Below, one piece after another: positions 43,450-54,862 of a DNA stretch of 64,000 bases (position 1 is the stretch's first letter; each line of letters begins with the position of its first letter). The DNA is from Isoetes taiwanensis. Lineage: Eukaryota; Streptophyta; Lycopodiopsida; Isoetales; Isoetaceae. Made by a program: the position numbers and the translations under genes. A model generated the notes under the pieces. It saw only the letters and a list, made by a program, of their open reading frames with translations. It was not told the origin of the DNA and did not search any database. The stretch lies in NCBI GenBank assembly GCA_021234155.1, contig JAJEKV010000031.1, forward strand, positions 6,522,748 to 6,586,747. The letters run 5' to 3'.

Positions 43450-46400
43450 TTATGTGCCCTCATACAATGATATAGCATGGAGGTTGCTCATGGCCTTGTC
43501 CATCTCCCTTCTTGGGATCTTGTGTGTGTTGTCCTTTGCAACGTGAGAACTTGGATATGACCATACCACACACTCCACCAATTCCCTCCTTTGAGGGTCG
43601 ACATAATTTGCCCTCCACTTCTTCTCCCAAAGAAATCGGTGTATTGCTCCTTCAAGTTGCCCTTCTTGTGTCTCCCAATGGGCTCCCAATATTGAATTTG
43701 GAATCCAGGGGCGCAACTCCTCTCCATCGTGGCATAGTGGTGGTTACATCGAGAGAGTGCCACCCCTAACCATATTGGACAGTCCTCATCATCGGCCTTA
43801 CTAGCACAAAGTATCCTTCCTTGATGTCCTCAAAGGGATCCCACTCGGAAGATCAAACCACTTCGGCTTTGAGGCCTTACTTCCCACAAACCACTTGGAA
43901 CCCTTGTTGGGACCCAAGTGAGTTCTTAGACGTGCTTGCACCTTGAGAACCCTCCCATCTTGACTCGGCAAGAACCCGCCTCTTAGATCCCTCCCACATG
44001 GTGTTCGGTTTCCAAGCATGTCACAACTTTCTCCCAAGACTTGATTAGGGAGTCCATTTGATTTTTCTTAAGAGTGGAGGTGTGCTTTCCATTTTGAACA
44101 TCATCCCAAAGTGTGTTATGTAATCCTTGATGCCCTTCACCCGGTTGGCTAGAGTCTTTGACTGCCTTGAAGGGAGGTAGTGGTTTTGGTTGCCCTTTAG
44201 GAATGAGAACTTCACCAAAAAGCACCCCTTTGCCACAACTCGATACCTTGTACGCAGGGCATCCACAACTTGTCACCTGGTCTCCACTTATATTGCATGA
44301 TTGGTATTCCATCCCTAACCCAAAACTTGAACTCAAGTGGCTTTGTGTGTCCTCAAACCGGTCCTTACCATCTAGCAAGTATCCTTCTACAAATGATTTC
44401 CAATCGCAACCTCATCCATCAAGAAAGCCATTGGGTTGGGGTCAATGCGACTCTCAAACACATCCATTAGTTCAGGGAGAGTGGTCACGTTTTCTCTCTT
44501 GAGCTTGGTGGAGAAAGTTCCAAAGAATCCATCTATATCATCATGCGTATGCCCAACCATCATGAATCCCACTTTCACAACTTTGAATACTCCCACTGCT
44601 GTCAAGTATGACATTGCCCCAAACATCCATCTATTCTTGTTTTCTTTCCAACAGGTTGTCCAACTCAACACATAGCTCCTCGGTGCGGATTTCTCAAGTA
44701 AGGGGAAATCATCCCAAGTCCTCCTTGATTCACTAGACACCTTGGATGTGAGCTTTTTTATCTGCCTTTGGTAACAAAGCGGTTGATCATCCATCAAAGC
44801 CTCAAAAATGGGTGCTGAAGGGGAATACCTCCTCCCTTCTATCGATCCTTTCTCTAGTGTTCTCAGGCACTTGAAAATAGAGCTCACATGGAAGTTTGGA
44901 TCATCTCTCCATAGATCAAGCACAAAATGACCATATGTTCCAGTTCCATGACCATGTGTTAATACACCGCCGGACTTACTTTCATCGAAAAGCGTTTTGA
45001 CAAACGCTTGGGTAAAGGATCTAGCTTTGGCAAGAAAGTCTTGTGTTGGTCCATCTTATCATGAATTATACACAAAAATTTGTCCTTTGCATCTCGAAAA
45101 AATGTTCTCCACTTTGCCAATACAACTGTCTACATGATATTTGGTCCCTTTGGTGATCTGCAAATTGCTCCCTAATTGCCATTCTTTCTTTCTCTATTGC
45201 AGTTGATGCAAGTGTATCCTTGAGTTGAATGCAAGTGTTGCACTTTGAGAATGGCATGTGTTGTAGGACACTCACGTCCCCGAGAAGTGAGTGCTCCATA
45301 ACTTGCTGAAATGTGATTGAGAAAGAGGCCTACCTCCAAAGAGTTTCTAGGATGGAGTTGACCTCCTTAAGGCACTCCTTTTGGATATAGTGTTGTGGCA
45401 ACACTCTTTTGCACCACTCGCACACCAGGTGCTTTCGTTCACCTTCGACTTGTGGGGCATAGATTGAGACATGTATCTCACAAAGCTCTCAAGACGCAAT
45501 GGCCTTTAGAGTATTTGCTCTAGGTTTCAAAGTGAGTGCATTACCATGTTGGAACAAAGTGTGCCCTTTTCTAACCCGCCTCCTAGTATCTCAAAATGAA
45601 GACTTGCTCACCCCAAGAATCCATCTCAATGCTCTCATACATACCTTCATGCCCCTCAATTGATATAGCAGCCGCCCTGTGTTTTCATCATAGCCGGAAT
45701 TCCTACACAAGGAGTAAATGAAATTAATCCTATCTTTTGAAGTCGTCCAATGTATTGGGACCTTATCTCATCGAGGTCATCCACATTGTAATGCAATTGC
45801 GGCAATCTAGGTTGCAACACTCTTGTCCCCTAATTGCCTCCGGGTTTTCTTTGGTTGGTGCCATACTTTCCATCCTTTCTAAATATTTGTCACTTCTAGG
45901 CCTCTTGGGCACCTTTGGTCTGCCTTTTTATGAAAGACATAGCGTCTCTTCCTTGTGATCAAAGGATGCTCATCGACCACCAAATCTTCCACATGGCCTT
46001 GGGTGGGCCTTGGGGTGTGTAGTTCAAGAGGGCATTCTAGAGTATCACCATTCTTGTGTGTAATAAATCTAATTGGCCATCTCAATCGAAAGCTTGGGAC
46101 TCCAAAGATCCCGAGCACACAATGCAATCACTAGAGCTTCCCTGGGACATGATAGTATCAACTTCGATAAGAAGCTTCACAATGCCAACTCCAAGATGTT
46201 CATCTCCCAGCCTCTCATCATTCACACTATCAAATGGATCAACTGCAGTTATTATGCCCTCTGCAAATACCGTCTGGTTTGCAAGGGTGCAACAAAAGGC
46301 AACCCATCTTCCTCCATTGGAGCCTAGGGCAATGGCCTCCTTTGGAATTCCCTGCTCCATTTTACTCATCTCACATGCTCCCCGAATGAAAAAGCTCACA

Positions 46401-46462
46401 TTAAAACCATATAGCCCCAAACACCACAAATATGACCATATGAACCATATAAAACCATACAA
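43450..46462 (-). pseudogene. Transposase-like protein (DUF8039-like plus DUF7869-like), frame-broken
   Basis: Collinear minus-strand pieces span about 2.9 kb. The N-terminal piece (46370-46080) has a region ending in SLESQAFDWPIRFI that resembles DUF8039 of plant transposon proteins. Next are CRNCI and VCMRALRWILGVSKSSF at 45.8-45.6 kb, and FSKCNTCIQLKDTLA at 45.25 kb. The core at 44923-44387 has NKNRWMFGAMSYLTAVGVFK and MMVGHTHDDIDGFFGTFSTK, the hallmark of DUF7869. The tail (43763-43488) has HHYATMERSCAPGFQIQYW. Such proteins are thought to belong to large DNA transposons; catalysis is not established. Several one-base shifts and stops break the frame, including one at an Asp-Asn pair near 44,660. 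Family names are from memory of motif style. Confidence 0.6.
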
Positions 46463-46690
46463 ACATATTAAATATAATCATATTAAATCATACAACCATA
46501 TTAACTAAAATCATACAACCATATTAACTAAAATCATATAACCATATTAAAGCATACAACCACACTCATTCTAAACCATATGTAAACATTGTAACCATTG
46601 AAACCATATTAAATACAACCATTGAAACCATATTAAATACAACCATTGAAACCTTATTAAATACATAAGATAACATATATAAACATTTAA
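46430..46690. repeat. AT-rich minisatellite (CCATATTAA-type)
   Basis: ACCATATTAA and ACAACCATTGAAACCATATT recur more than ten times with variation, directly upstream of the transposase-like frame. It may include its promoter region. Confidence 0.75.
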
Positions 46691-46699
46691 CCTACCCTT

Positions 46700-47460
46700 T
46701 CATATTTTGTCATGGCCACGTGCGCCTCTTCGAGGTGAAACCGTGGCCATGTCGGCAATCCGCGATCAAGCGACGTCATGGAGGGCATGGCCCACACGTG
46801 ACAATGGTTTTATTATTGCACTTTTTAGGGTTCGAGGTGCGGCCTGGTTAATTGCACCCTCTTCCTCTCCCGGCCCCACCATTCTTCCTCCCCGCTTTCT
46901 CTCGATCACTCTTCCTCCCCTGTTTCCTTAGGGCCCGCTTTACCGATCAAAGCGATCGATCGAACCGAAGCGATTCCAAGGCCATCTTATGACAAAGCAG
47001 CTTGGTCGACGGATCGGGGCGCCCGGCCAGCCCGAAAGTTCTCGCCAGATTCATTGTTCGAGCGGGCGTTCTGCTGAGAAGAAAGTGAGGCCCTTTTAGT
47101 GCTTTTTTTTTTTAGTTTTCTCGTAAGTCCTTTAGTGCATTTTTACTTATATTCTTATTGTTAGAGGCTCTTATTAATCCCGATACAATTTACAGCCCGA
47201 CAAATCCTTATTCACGCTTTGCCAACGACTATACCCACATGGAAGCGAACTTCGAAGCCTCCTCCTCATCCAAAGAAATCTTCCGGGTATGTTTTTGTAA
47301 TATCATACCCTTTTTAATCTCATTTCTCTCAGATCGTTCTCCACCGTTGTTCTCTGTACTCTTCTCCCTTTGTTCTTTGTTTTTCTCATTGATCTCTGTT
47401 TTTTACGTTTTTGTTATCTTTTTTCTTGCTTGTGGTTGAATTGAATACATTGTGCGGGCA
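46700..47460 (+). other. Interior with a possible first exon
   Basis: GC-rich stretch. A short plus frame from 47239 (MEANFEASSSSKEIFR) ends at 47287 with GGTATGTTT, a plausible splice donor. I cannot link it to a downstream exon. Confidence 0.3.
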
Positions 47461-47869
47461 CAAGTGAGAATAGTGGTTAGAGTAGTAGCAAGCAACCGAG
47501 ATAGAAATCATCGAGACCGGGTGTTAGGAACTAAGATATTGCGAGCATTAACGAGAACATAACTAGGAATGTCTTTCTCCCAAAGAAGAACTAAGAATAG
47601 GAATTGCTTCACGTAATCTCCATTTCTAACTCACAAAGAAATCCATCTGCAGGAGACATGCGAGAAGGGAGGGCGAGTTGGGAATACTTCACTTAACAAC
47701 AAATCCGGGAAGTACAGGCCTTCTTCTCCGCTGAGTCGAGAACTTCCCCACTTCCTTGGCGAGAAGAGGGAGTGTACACTCTGGACCGCTTAGGCCGTTG
47801 AGGGATTCGGACTCGCGATTCGGGATTGCACAGCTACCCAATGTCTTCACATTCTTTAGAACCTGCTGC

Positions 47870-48810
47870 AGCCTTCTCGACTTCATTGAGTCGAGAATGT
47901 GATACCCCGCCAATGGCTCTTTGTGCGGTCGCGGTGCCTCCACCCGATCGAGCCACTCTCCTTCCCGAACCATGCTCATCCGAATATTGCGAAGAGGATC
48001 AGCTCCGGGCGGGTGGAGGCCTCGGCGACTAACCGCGAAGTTGCTGGCGCTTTTCTCGACTTCGTGAGTCGAGAAAAACGCGAGCTCTAGTGCACTCTAG
48101 AGCTGGCTGCGGGCAGTCTTAACCACTCTCTTTCTATCTTCCTCGGACATTGCAAAGTGGTTTTCCTTTGTCTGCAGGCCAACTCTTAGCAACCCAATTC
48201 TCACGTTATTGTGAATCGGCGCCTCTACCCAATCAAAGACCGTCTCCTTGAACCATCTTGTCCGAATATTGCGAAGGGATGGGCTCTGATTGAGTGGAGA
48301 CCTCGGCGACCACGAAGGTGCTGGCAGCTTTCGACTTCGTGAGTCGAAAAACGGCCAGCAAACTGTACTCTAGAAAGCTGGCTGCGGAGGCCGGTCTTAA
48401 CAACTCTCCTTCTATCTTCCTCGGACATTGCGAAGGGAAGTTGTTTTGGTGTCGCGGGGCCAACTCCTAGCAACCTCCCGGGAAACCACAGAGCTTCTTG
48501 TATGCATTCGGCTCGCGGTGGGAATGCCTTACCAACCCCGGCACTCCATGTGTACCATCCCGGAGTTCTCGATGGCTAAGGCATTCTCGACTTGCGAAAT
48601 CGAGAATATAGACACTGGCCAACTCTGCGGGCGAAACCATAGAGCTTCTTTATGCATTCTGCGCCTCGAAGTCGGAATGCCTTAACCAACAAAGCACTCG
48701 GGTGTGTACTAACCGGAGTTACGGATGGCAAAGGCATTCTCGACTTGCGGTCGAAATCGAATGTAACGTGCGACTAACGTCGCATTCTCGACTTCGCAAG
48801 TCGAGAATCC
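47870..48810. repeat. First palindrome cluster (six copies)
   Basis: Palindromes of the CTCGACTTCGTGAGTCGAG family occur at 47874-47897, 48051-48077, 48329-48350, 48583-48607, 48736-48760 (degenerate) and 48784-48808. Several copies differ in the middle or flanks but keep self-complementarity. Confidence 0.85.
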
Positions 48811-49130
48811 CTTAGCCGACCAATTCTCCCTGTGTATGGTAGCAAAGGCCTCGACCGGTCGAGTCACTCTCGAACCATCTTCGCCGAAAAGTATTGGCGA
48901 AGGGGAGGGCCTTGATTGGGTGGAGGCCTCTACAACTAACCACGGGGAAACCACGAGAGGAAGCCAAGGCTTGCATTCTCTACAAGTATCTTGCACTTTC
49001 TATTCTCCTGTTTTTAGTCCCAAGTGCCTCTAGCCTGTCTGAGCCACTCTCCTTCGAACCATCTTCCTCGAATATTGCGAAGAGGAGTGGTTCGGACAGG
49101 GTGGAGGCCCCTCCGACTAACTACAAGAGG
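47925..49130. repeat. Four long hairpin units interleaved with the palindromes
   Basis: Units at about 47925-48035, 48215-48320, 48845-48955 and 49025-49130 have a left arm like GCCTCCACCCGATCGAGCCA, a centre GAATATTGCGAAG, and a right arm like GGGTGGAGGCC. In the 48215 unit both arms have changed together (ACCCAATCAAAGA against TCTGATTGAGTGG). Together with the palindromes these make an irregular array. Confidence 0.75.
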
Positions 49131-49356
49131 ATGCATTTGAACCGCATCTCCTGGGCCTTAGTCCTAGCCTGATCTATGTACAACATTCCAAGTAAAATGT
49201 CCATGAAAAACACACCTAAACGGAATCGTTTTTTACCCCGATCCATTGTTTCCTTGCCGAGCATCTCTCAACCCAGAGAGTAAATCATCTCTCGAAGCTG
49301 AAAAATGCTGGACAAGGAAACGATGAATCCGTCGAGCTTATCAGCAGTTCCATTAT

Positions 49357-49760
49357 TTAAACACATACGGCATGTTCTACAAGCGAAATAACATAGGCAT
49401 CTCTGAAACTCACCTCTTCACGCAGTAATTCCTTGGGCCACTGTATCACGGATCCCGCAGCCTCACCTAGAGTCTTTGCTTCTTCTGTCGGTCTCTTCAA
49501 GAGTGTATTCGCATCTAATACTTGTATCACTGCGATTCTCGCGTATCCCCGTTCCATGGCGCCGCAGTGTAGAGTTCCCGTGTCTGGCAGCTCCTCTCCG
49601 CTTCCTACCTTAGCTCCGTGCTCATCGATCAAATCAATCGCTGCAATAGGGACGCGGTCGGAAAAAACACATATGCAAGGCATTGTTAGCGTCTTTTACC
49701 GTCAGCGGTGCCATTCCGAAAGTCGCTAACAGTCGATGCTCCCCTCCGAACTCGAGGTCC
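49357..49760 (-). pseudogene. Second DUF8039-like reading frame
   Basis: The minus frame has AIDLIDEHGAKVGSG, CGAMERGYARIAVIQVLDAN and TLGEAAGSVIQWPKELL. The last segment, with a valine-rich strand, a leucine/proline loop and a Gly-x-x-x-x-WP ending, resembles the DUF8039 domain of plant transposon proteins, as does the first such region at 46.1-46.4 kb. It is on the same strand as the transposase-like frame but 3 kb upstream of it. It may be a separate gene or the 5' exon of a longer one. Confidence 0.4.
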
Positions 49761-50151
49761 CCAATGCCGTAGGGAAGATAAACTACGCTCCGCTCACTTA
49801 GTCCCTTGATGTGATTAAATTTCGAAATAGTGTTTGGGCGGGCTAAAAGCCCGGCCGTCTTTGGACCCTTAGCCCGCTTCTTTTCATAAATGATTGCATG
49901 TCCTTAACTTCAAATTAAAGAACACGCCGATCTTTTTTACATGCAGTCCTAAAACTCACAACGCGCGGAGGAGACTTAATTTACAGAGGGGTCCGAAGAG
50001 GATGAGAGGGCATCTCGACATGACTCCGCCCAAGAAGCGAGGGCGGAGGGGTGCTTCTACCAGCGGCAAGAAGAAGAAGAAGACAAACACCCCGTGTGAG
50101 CTCACGAGGTTTTTCTTTTGTCGAATACCTTAATCGATCCATCCTTTCATC

Positions 50152-50442
50152 TTGCAAAGATTCACCGTGGACTCACCGGTGATCACTGGCCGAACTCCAT
50201 TCTTCGTCATCGAGGGACTGGAGACAGAGCTTCTTGAAGCAGCAGCAGATTCTTGGTGGTATGTCGAGGTATCGACAAGTGGGAAGGAGAAAGATCTGTT
50301 TCTACACCAAAGGGACAAGAAGAGCTCCGGAGACAAGTACAAGAAAATCGGTGTTGTGCTCTCCGCTCTCGCTGATTCAAAGCATTTAACACTACATGTC
50401 GAGGACCGCCGGAAGAGTAAGTTCTATCACACCAAAAATTAG
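50152..50442 (+). CDS. Unrecognised 96-aa frame
   Basis: A plus-strand frame in the giant element with RTPFFVIEGLETELLEAAAD, then SWWYVEVSTSGKEKDLFLH. It looks protein-like (mixed, with aromatic residues) but I do not recognise the family. It may be one exon of a longer plus-strand gene that continues rightward. Confidence 0.35.
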   Translation: MQRFTVDSPVITGRTPFFVIEGLETELLEAAADSWWYVEVSTSGKEKDLFLHQRDKKSSGDKYKKIGVVLSALADSKHLTLHVEDRRKSKFYHTKN

Positions 50443-50671
50443 CGGTTTCAAATTATTCTCACTCTTCCATGAGCAAGGCTAAGGGCACGAAAAAGGCCGG
50501 GCCTTTAAATTGTCGAACCTTGGGTGGAAGGATCCGAAGGGATGAAGGAGGCCGGAACCCTAACATCCAGGGAGCTTGGTATGGAGATTTCCAGAGTCAG
50601 GGAAAAACTGTTCAATACGGGGAGCTTCACTTCTACTGTGCTGAAGACTCTACAACACTCTACAGTGGGGA

Positions 50672-51082
50672 ATGAAGTTGTGGTTCATACACAAAAAAGT
50701 CCACCAAAAAACAAAGATGGGGATGATGACACCACACGGAGGAATCGATGATGGCGAAGGAGACAAAGATATGGTCGAGTCCCCAAACCTCGATCCAGAT
50801 GATCAGATCAGGATTTCACAGAGAGGGCACCTAAAAATGGAGCGTCTAGCTCAGTATTATCCGTTGGGAATATCACACAAGCTGCTGCTGGACATTAGAC
50901 GGCTGAAGGTTTGCACGGGAGATGCCGTCTTGTTCAACCACAGGGAATTTAATCCAGCACACATGCTGGAGATTCTGAACCTGATGGTGCGACATCCTGT
51001 TGCAGATCCAATGCCTGCGGATGTCATACCTTTTAGCAGATCGACAATTGAGTTGTTCACCGGAAGTCCGAGGAAGATCTGA
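50672..51082 (+). CDS. Unrecognised 136-aa frame
   Basis: A plus frame with LDPDDQIRISQRGHLKMERL, then YYPLGISHKLLLDIRRLKVC and HREFNPAHMLEILNLMVRHP. It is helix-rich and well formed, of unknown family. It lies between the 50.15-kb frame and the palindrome cluster at 51.3 kb and could be an exon of the same gene. Confidence 0.4.
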   Translation: MKLWFIHKKVHQKTKMGMMTPHGGIDDGEGDKDMVESPNLDPDDQIRISQRGHLKMERLAQYYPLGISHKLLLDIRRLKVCTGDAVLFNHREFNPAHMLEILNLMVRHPVADPMPADVIPFSRSTIELFTGSPRKI

Positions 51083-51314
51083 AGGAAAAAGACGTCCGGT
51101 TACGGGTTGTAGGCGGTCGGCATTCGTGAGGGGGCTCAAGTATTGCGGCGAGAAGGAGGTGCCGCAAAGGGATCAAGGATAGATATGCCAAGCGAGAGTC
51201 ACGAGTTCTTTTGGCGGAGACGCCAAAGAACCGAATGGCCAGCATTAGCCACTGCCAGAACACAATAGCAGCGAGTGCCAACTACGTAAGGTAAATAACT
51301 CTCTGAATCTTTCC

Positions 51315-51699
51315 ATTCTCGACTCGCGAGTCGAAAAGCCCCCGCCATCCTAACATTTGCCGATTATCATCGGGTTTCTTTCGACTCGCGAAGTCGAAAG
51401 CCGTGGTAACACGTAAAAATCAAAGGATGCGAGCTTTCTCGACTCGCGAGTCGAAAAAACCCTTAGCCGATAAAAAGAAAATTAGACATTCAAGGGACTT
51501 TCGACTGCTGAAGTCGAGAAAGCCCCGCCATCCTAACATTTGCCGATTATCATCAAGGTTTCACTCGCGAGTCGAGAAAGCCGGTAACACGTAAAAATCA
51601 AAGGATCGCGAGCTTTCTCGACTTCATGAGTCGAGAAACCCGAGAAGTAAAAAGAAAAATTAGACATTCAAGGGACTTTCTCTCGCGAGAGTCGAAAAA
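51315..51699. repeat. Second palindrome cluster (seven copies in 385 bp)
   Basis: Copies at 51315-51337, 51378-51400, 51434-51457, 51498-51522, 51559-51580, 51613-51638 and 51677-51699, about 60 bases apart. They sit in repeated spacers (CCCGCCATCCTAACATTTGC and GTAACACGTAAAAATCAAAG), so the cluster is itself a tandem array of palindrome plus spacer. Confidence 0.9.
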
Positions 51700-52320
51700 C
51701 CCGGCTACTATTTACTTGTTTATTCCGGGTGTTTGTAGATACTTTCATGCTCGACATTGGTACATTGTCCAATGCAGCCCTTATCCCCACGGATCATACA
51801 CGCTAGGCAAATGTGGAAAGCATTGGGTTGTCCTCGGCCCTAAAGGAAAGAGGGCTCCCTGGATAAGTGGAAGACCTTTGAGAAACTATGCAGATATGTT
51901 CTCTGGAGGGACAGGAAGATGACGAGGGAGAGGAAGAAGAGGAGAAGAAGAAGAGAACACCAAGGAAAGGCAGGAGTCTCTCTTAGACCAATATGACCTC
52001 ATTCTTAGCACCGAGGCGGTCTGGGAGAAATGGACCCACATATGGGCTCAATGGACAAGAGGCAAGTCAAGGACAAAGAATGGAGAATTTCCAAGCAGGC
52101 CCGGACCCCAAGTTGTTTGACAAGCGGTTCATGAAGAGGATCTGAGGGGCCTCACGGACAAAGAAACGCTTGACCTACAAGGCAAAATCTTGGAGGGAAC
52201 AATCCTCGCTAAGGAAGACCAGGAGTTCTAAAATGCAGGGCGCAAAGATTATGCCCACGCCCTAAAGCGCGGCAAGTATGTTAGAAGAAGGCATCACGGA
52301 GTTCTCGCAACGTTGCATCT
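51700..52320 (+). other. Coding-like stretch, frame-broken
   Basis: A plus frame has RHWYIVQCSPYPHGSYTLG, KHWVVLGPKGKRAPWISGRP and then highly charged sequence. It is not recognised. It probably belongs to the gene that follows. Confidence 0.35.
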
Positions 52321-52324
52321 AATG

Positions 52325-54351
52325 AATACCATGATTTTGATTATTACAAGGAAAAGGCTGCCCTTGATGAGGAAGACATGAAGGAATTGAACCGCCTATG
52401 TCAACCCTACATCAACACCAAGCTGAAGCGTAGCGTCAAAAACCCTTCCTTTCCCCGAACGTGCTATGGCAATTCTGAAAAGGAAGCTTGGATTCGGGTG
52501 GTCCCATTTAAAGGCGCACGATAGCTCCCCCCATTTCTGGTTACTTTGGGACACAAGGGATTTGGTGGTGCGAACTGCACTGGACCCGTGGCACTATTTG
52601 CCATCAATATGATCGAAGACCCCACCCTTTTTTATGACAAAGCTGACATAGAGCAGTGGTACAAGACGTGTCTGGACATGACCGACCTGGATACTTTCAG
52701 TTTCCTTGTCTTTTGCATGCCGGGCAATCAGACAACTGCTGTCTCCCAATGGGCAGCTGATATTAACTTCACCAACAAGATCATGCACTCCATATACGAA
52801 CTTGATCATGAGTGCAGACTTGGCTTGCCGAAGGCACCAAGCTTTGCCAACATAGTTTTGGTTTTGATTTCAAGATCGTCGGTCGACCTGGATAAGTGGT
52901 GGTCTAGCGAGCATCATTATCTCGACAAGTTCATGATCTCTCAAGAGCAGATGGAACCCTGGAAGGGGGGCAGATTTATGGAGGATGTTCCATCGATGGA
53001 CAAGGTCAGCAAAGATGGTGCGACAGGTCCTATACATAGAATTCCTATCCGGCCAAGAGTTATCAAGTACTTCATAACCAGCTTGGTCGAGGAAGATCAA
53101 ATTGTATGCGAGTGGTACATGAATGGCCTGTTCTCTCAGGGGGCTATGCTGTTTGGAATGAAACCTATATCCGTGGTTGGAAATAAGGACATGGTTGAAA
53201 CCATTCGGTCATACCTGGATCTGCTTCATGAGCATTTCAAGGGGAGGAAGACAAATGGAAGCAGTAAAGACGACGAGGACGAGGGAGACAAAGCTGACGG
53301 AGACGAGAATGTCGAAGGTTTGGACCCGAATGCTGCCGAACACATTCTTGAAAACCTGAGATTGAGGTGAGTTTACTTTGCTCTATCGGTGTTTCTCGAC
53401 TCGCGAGTCGAGAAAACTCGTTTCCTTTCAATACCTTTTCTTTTCATTCTCGACTCGCGAGTCGAGAAAACTCGTTTCCTTTCTGACAGATGTCATCATT
53501 TCAGGGAATTCGAGCTCAACGACTCCGGATCATTGTCATTGGGCAGCGGTTCACGTCGCGAGGAGGAGAATGAAAAGGACAAAGACAATCCAGAGCAAGA
53601 CACTGCTCACAGCCAGAAAGGACCTGAAAAGATAATGATCCCGCATTTGGATCCCGATGAACCGGAAATATGGTCAGAGCCAAACTCCAACTGGGATCCA
53701 GCTGGTCCCACCAAGCTTGTAATATTTGACGTCAATGGAGTATTAGCTGCAGTATACCACGACAAAGACGTCCCCGAGATTAACACCTCGCAGATCCCAA
53801 TCAAAACAGAGCATAAAATAGTGTATCCGAGGCCTAGAGCTAAGGAAATTATTGAATGGTGCCTGGAACGGGGATTCGAAGTGGGCATATGGTCTTGTAT
53901 GGCAAAGAAAAATATTGTCAATGTTCTTGGTGTTCTCGGCATTTCAGTTTTGAAGTTCAAGTTCGTTTGGGGAAACGAAAGGGTCGAGCATGTGAAGGAC
54001 CTCGATCCAGCCATCACAAAGGGGAAGCCTATAATGGTGAAAAGGCTGGACAGGGTTTATGAGCAATTCCAGGACTATGGCAAACACAACACGCTGATCA
54101 TAGACGACTCCGCCTACAAGTGCTATCATAACGCGCAAAATACAATCATTGCTAAGCCATATCGACCTGAAGAATATGAGACGGATAGGTGGTTGTCCTT
54201 CGGACTCTGTCCTGTCTTGGCGGAATCCCTCTTTGCCATTCTTGTCGCCGATGTGCTTACGAACTATCCGAGCCTCACGGAACCCGATCCAGAGAGCAAG
54301 CCGATCATGAAAGCTATGGACGACAAATACTTTGGTGAACAAGAAGAGTGA
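52325..54351 (+). CDS. Cargo gene: possible methyltransferase-like region spliced to an FCP1/NIF-type HAD phosphatase
   Basis: Exon A (about 52325-53366) and exon B (53505-54351) join in frame across a 138-base GT-AG intron (53367-53504) that contains two palindromes. Exon A has an in-frame TAG at about 52522. It then reads SFLVFCMPGNQTTAVSQWAA and, later, PRVIKYFITSLVEEDQIVCE followed by GLFSQGAMLFGMKPISVVGN. This layout recalls the AdoMet-binding part of DNA N6/N4 methyltransferases, but the key acidic and PPW-type residues are not evident. Exon B has KLVIFDVNGVLAAVYHD (HAD motif I, Asp present), GIWSCMAKKNI (motif II) and NTLIIDDSAYKC (motif III), the FCP1/NIF phosphatase fold. The second motif I acid is Asn instead of Asp, so activity is uncertain. 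The start is unknown. Confidence 0.6.
53391..53470. repeat. Two palindromes inside an intron
   Basis: Perfect copies of the 18-base core at 53391-53415 and 53447-53470. Both are followed by ACTCGTTTCCTTTC, so the pair is a direct duplication within the intron. Confidence 0.9.
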
Positions 54352-54359
54352 CCTCTGCT

Positions 54360-54740
54360 TTCAGATAGTCAAATTGTGTGAATATTGTAATCGAACGTGA
54401 ACACATGTATTGACCATTTTGTAATGAATATACTTGTATATTGAGTTTTCGATGCCTTTCTCGACTCATGAGTCGAGAAAGGCATGCTTGTCGTGTTGAT
54501 GAAACCATTTGTATGTTTGATTGTGTGACTGGATGCAGCCACAATCTATTATGATAATGCTTGTACATTGGGTTTCCTGGGCCTTTCTCGACTCGCGAGT
54601 CGAGAAAGGCATGCTGGTTGTCTCGTTGACAAAAGCATTTGTATGCTTCCGTGTGTGATTGGATGCAACCATATTCTAATGAGAATGGTTGTACTTTGAC
54701 TTTTATGGGCCTTTCTCGACTCGCGAGTCGAGAAAGACAC
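54360..54740. repeat. Three 127-128-bp tandem units, each headed by a perfect palindrome
   Basis: Palindromes at 54457-54480, 54584-54607 and 54712-54735 are spaced 127 and 128 bases apart, with similar sequence between them (CATTTGTATG, GTGTGAxTGGATGCA, GTAC-TTG). They lie just after the stop of the phosphatase frame. The first copy has a CATG centre, the others CGCG; all are perfect palindromes. Confidence 0.9.
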
Positions 54741-54862
54741 TACTTCCCACGTCATTGGATGCAGTTGTATGGAATGAATGTTCTCCGTTGTAATTTGATT
54801 TCAACATTCTTTTCTTCGTTTTGACTAATGGCACCGTAATTGTTAATCATACTCTCCTTGCT

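Noticed and set aside
44158-44502. Plus-strand frames opposite the transposase-like gene
   Set aside because: Shadows of the minus-strand coding sequence, which has the conserved motifs.
47870-51700. CRISPR-like array
   Set aside because: The host is a plant and the repeats are palindromes with irregular or repeated spacers, not unique spacers.
53389-53500. FCP1-like protein starting at the Met near 53389, with repeated DSRVEKTRFL residues
   Set aside because: These residues are the palindromes read through an intron with good GT-AG borders. The upstream exon joins in frame at 53505.
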